Assembly: GCA_023417065.1 (NCBI GenBank)
Contig: JAEZGH010000183.1
Location: 1 to 50,374 of the forward strand
Direction: 5' to 3'
DNA: 50,374 nucleotides
From: Bacteroidota bacterium
Lineage (GTDB): Bacteria; Bacteroidota; Bacteroidia; Cytophagales; Cyclobacteriaceae
The translations under genes were made by a program, and so were the position numbers. Below the pieces are notes generated by a model that saw only the letters and a list, made by a program, of their open reading frames with translations, did not search any database and was not told where the DNA came from. Of the stretch, positions 47,897 to 50,374 are shown piece after piece. How positions within the stretch are numbered: position 1 is the first letter of the stretch; the number at the start of each line of letters is the position of its first letter.

Positions 47897-50335
47897 ATGA
47901 AGTACTCACTCGAATTGCTGGAAAAATATTATTCCGAATGTCTCAATAAACCGGAAGAGGAGCGGGTGGATTTCGTAGAACGATCGTGCGCCGGAGATCT
48001 GCTGCTTAAAGAAATCCTTGTAAGGCTACTGCGTGCGGATAAACAGGCGGACAAATTTTTTGAACTTTTCCAAAAAACGATTACCGGATCCCTTTTGGGC
48101 ACAAAAAATCCTGAGCTGAATTCGGGGGATCGTGTTGGTAAATATACGGTGCGGAAACTGATTGGTCGGGGTGGCATGAGTAACGTCTATCTGGCAGAGC
48201 GCTCCGACGGCGAGTTTGAGCAGATGGTTGCCGTGAAGTGCTTATCGGTTGGCCAGAAACATTCAGTACTGGAGAAGGCAGAGCAGCAATTATTGGCGAA
48301 GCTTCAGCATCCGAGTATCGCGACTTTATATGACGCCGGCAAAACCGACGAGGGAATTTCCTTCTTTGTGATGGAGTTTGTTGACGGTGAACCTGTCGAT
48401 GAATATGTGTCGCGGCAGCAACTGCATACCCGCCGAAAGCTGGGTCTGTTTCTTCAGGTAGCCGAAGCGGTTGGTTTTGCGCATCGCCATCTGATCCTGC
48501 ATCTCGACCTGAAAGCGTCGAATATACTGGTCACGAAGGACGGCCAGGTAAAATTGCTTGACTTCGGAATAGCAACAGCGATACATGAAGAAAACATGTA
48601 TCAGAGCGATCTTTTTTTTGGAACGCCCGGTATCGCTGCTCCTGAGCAATTCAATCACGGCCCGCTAACCGTCGCTACGGACGTTTATCAACTTGGCATT
48701 CTGCTGCATAAGCTGCTGGCCGGAGAGTTACCGGGTCATTCTGGTCAGACTTCGCCGGAAGCATCAAGACCCGATTTGGTGGAATTGGTGGAGAAGGAAC
48801 GATATGCTTCTGAATCTGTTCAATTCGAACTGCGTGCAATTATCAACCAATGCCTGGCGAAGACCCCGCTGCACAGGTATGCTAATGTTGGTGCCCTTGT
48901 TGAAGACATTCAGAAGTTTCTGCATCACCAACCGGTCTCCGCGGTTCACGGTGGACGTGGATATCGTATCAATCGGTTTGTCAAACGAAATCGTTTAGCG
49001 GTACTAAGCACTTTGCTGGTAGTAGTGTCGTTGGTAGGGGGCACGGTTGTGAGCTTGCAACAGGCTAGGCATGCGCGCGAGCAACGTGATCTGGCGATCC
49101 GGAGTGAACAGATATCGACAGCAACGAAGGATTTCCTTATCGACTTGTTCATGGCGGCGCATCCGGGCAAGTCGAAAGGTGACACGCTTACCGTCTTTCA
49201 ATTCCTCGATTTAGGCTACGAGCATTCATGGGCATATGAGGGATCGCCCGAAATAAAGCTTGAAATGCTTACCACATTCGGCAAACTTTATCGTTCCCTG
49301 GGTGACTTCACGAAATCCAGAGCGGTACTGGACAGCGCTTTTGATTTCGCACACGATAAAAAGCTGCCGGTGTCGCTTTCCTACATTCAGGCTGTGGAGC
49401 AGTTGGCACTCTACCAGCGCGAGGTTGGTAATTACGATTCGGCACAAACGCTGCTTCACCACGTGCTACAGCTGTACGATGAGATCGACTATCCAAAGAG
49501 GGATAGCGTCTACACCACTTCGTTAAAATACCTGGCTTTCGTGGTGAAATTGAAAGACCAGCCCGATAGCGCGATCAGGATCATAAAAGACGTAATTGCT
49601 CTGGAAGAGCAAATCTGGCCCCATGCTAACAACCTGAAGCTGGCAGAGAGTTACTACATTCTGGGAACCATATACAAAGACCGAAAGGAATACGAAAATT
49701 CCATAGAACAGATTTCGCGTTCGTTGGCGATATGTAGAAAAGTGATGGGTGAATATTATCCGGGAACGTTAGCCAATTTTAATTTGCTGGCTACCCTTCA
49801 TAATCAGGCAGGTCAGAATGAGCAGGCGCTACAATATGCCATGCGCACTCCTGCTATTGCCATTCGACTTTTTGGAGAGAGCCATAGCGAAACGGCCACT
49901 AATATGGATAATCTGGGAAAAGTTCTACTGGATGCTGGTCAGTATGACAGCGCATACAAATACCTGGTGCGTGCGCTTCAGATCAGAGAAAATTTATTTT
50001 CGTACAAGCCGCATGTCCATACCATGATCTCGCTGAATAACCTTGTACGTCTGTTCTATCTTACCGGCGAGTTTGATTCGGCGCGCGTATATCTGGAAAG
50101 GGGATTGGAGATGAGTCGTTCCGAACGAATCCAGGATCGTCAGCGGGTGGTAACTTATCGAATGGCGGGCGAGCTGTTCAAAAGCCTTTATCAATATGAT
50201 TCGGCCTTGCAGAACTACCAGCGATCATTGACGTTAAGCAAGAAGATGATGGGGACTGACGATCCCCGGATCACATACCTGGTTTCAAAAATTCAGGAAA
50301 CGGATTCCTTGCGTGCCATCGCGGGCACGAGATAA
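47897..50335 (+). CDS. Membrane Ser/Thr protein kinase with C-terminal TPR repeats
   Basis: The 812-residue protein has a helical N-terminal extension (1-80) and a Hanks-type kinase domain (about 83-340). The glycine loop is GRGGMSNVYLAE (90-101) and the ATP lysine is K114 in VAVKCL. The catalytic loop is HLDLKASNIL with D204, where most kinases have HRD. DFG is at 222-224, and the APE-like motif is AAPEQF. A single membrane helix lies at 367-386 (LAVLSTLLVVVSLVGGTVVS). The periplasmic or outer C-terminal half has TPR repeats (SYYILGTIYKDRKEYENSIE and NMDNLGKVLLDAGQYDSAYK). The ATG at 47897 was chosen; a GTG lies two codons upstream. Confidence 0.9.
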   Translation: MKYSLELLEKYYSECLNKPEEERVDFVERSCAGDLLLKEILVRLLRADKQADKFFELFQKTITGSLLGTKNPELNSGDRVGKYTVRKLIGRGGMSNVYLAERSDGEFEQMVAVKCLSVGQKHSVLEKAEQQLLAKLQHPSIATLYDAGKTDEGISFFVMEFVDGEPVDEYVSRQQLHTRRKLGLFLQVAEAVGFAHRHLILHLDLKASNILVTKDGQVKLLDFGIATAIHEENMYQSDLFFGTPGIAAPEQFNHGPLTVATDVYQLGILLHKLLAGELPGHSGQTSPEASRPDLVELVEKERYASESVQFELRAIINQCLAKTPLHRYANVGALVEDIQKFLHHQPVSAVHGGRGYRINRFVKRNRLAVLSTLLVVVSLVGGTVVSLQQARHAREQRDLAIRSEQISTATKDFLIDLFMAAHPGKSKGDTLTVFQFLDLGYEHSWAYEGSPEIKLEMLTTFGKLYRSLGDFTKSRAVLDSAFDFAHDKKLPVSLSYIQAVEQLALYQREVGNYDSAQTLLHHVLQLYDEIDYPKRDSVYTTSLKYLAFVVKLKDQPDSAIRIIKDVIALEEQIWPHANNLKLAESYYILGTIYKDRKEYENSIEQISRSLAICRKVMGEYYPGTLANFNLLATLHNQAGQNEQALQYAMRTPAIAIRLFGESHSETATNMDNLGKVLLDAGQYDSAYKYLVRALQIRENLFSYKPHVHTMISLNNLVRLFYLTGEFDSARVYLERGLEMSRSERIQDRQRVVTYRMAGELFKSLYQYDSALQNYQRSLTLSKKMMGTDDPRITYLVSKIQETDSLRAIAGTR

Positions 50336-50374
50336 AAGGCGGGGGGGCTAAGGCCGGCGCGCCCAGAAAAAAAA
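50336..50374. other. GC-rich tail at window end
   Basis: The last 39 bases after the kinase stop contain a G-run, a GGCGCGCC palindrome and a terminal run of eight A. No feature can be assigned. It may be the start of a terminator or the uncertain end of a contig. Confidence 0.3.

Overview
The window is a chromosomal segment of a Bacteroidota bacterium, most likely of the order Cytophagales. This rests on gene content: a SusC/SusD pair, a Por-type (type IX secretion) C-terminal sorting domain, DUF4835 next to coaBC, an OstA-like protein, a DUF2911 protein and a Bacteroidota-type omega subunit. It also rests on several matches to the Bacteroidota promoter -7 element TAnnTTTG and on the general lack of Shine-Dalgarno sequences. 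Base composition looks close to 50% GC, apart from an AT-rich gene at the left edge. I found no rRNA, tRNA or CRISPR array.

Left edge (1-1338). The first 116 bases look like the end of an IS66-type insertion sequence with the start of its tnpA gene. It abuts an AT-rich membrane-protein gene whose stop codon appears to be supplied by the IS end. About 750 bases without a credible gene follow, filled with short degenerate repeats. Core block 1 (1339-11270): a SulP anion transporter (-), an ABM-domain protein and a SAM hydroxide adenosyltransferase (-), then on + phoH, comEC, an enoyl-CoA hydratase, recQ, a YdcF-like lipoprotein and a DUF952 protein.

Core block 2 (11287-18995, all -) reads bamD, omega subunit, coaBC, DUF4835, a 74-residue protein and recN. 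These genes are packed with overlaps or tiny gaps except for 109 bp after DUF4835. An OstA-like gene and a sorting-domain protein lie upstream. Divergent from them are tilS and mdh (+). A methyltransferase (-) then faces an ECF sigma / membrane anti-sigma-like / secreted protein operon (22514-25195). A tripartite export operon follows (adaptor, FtsX-type permease, TolC) with no ATPase gene beside it, then purB (-), a ferredoxin-type reductase (+) and a sterol-desaturase family enzyme (-).

Right part (33054-50374): a repeat-rich intergenic stretch; CBU_0592-like and SMP-30-like genes (-); a second ECF sigma gene with a small membrane protein overlapping its 3' end (-); a sensor kinase and LuxR-type regulator (+); a SusC-SusD-lipoprotein nutrient uptake operon (+); a DUF2911/TPR protein (-); and finally a third ECF-type sigma gene overlapping a membrane Ser/Thr kinase with TPR repeats (+). 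Three sigma-factor genes, each with a membrane partner, plus the two-component pair make the right half rich in surface sensing. Most of the window is ordinary core genome. The parts most worth a second look are the Hfq/Sm-like small protein upstream of recN, the sigma/anti-sigma/secreted-protein operon, the sigma-kinase pair, and the promoter elements that sit almost on the start codons.
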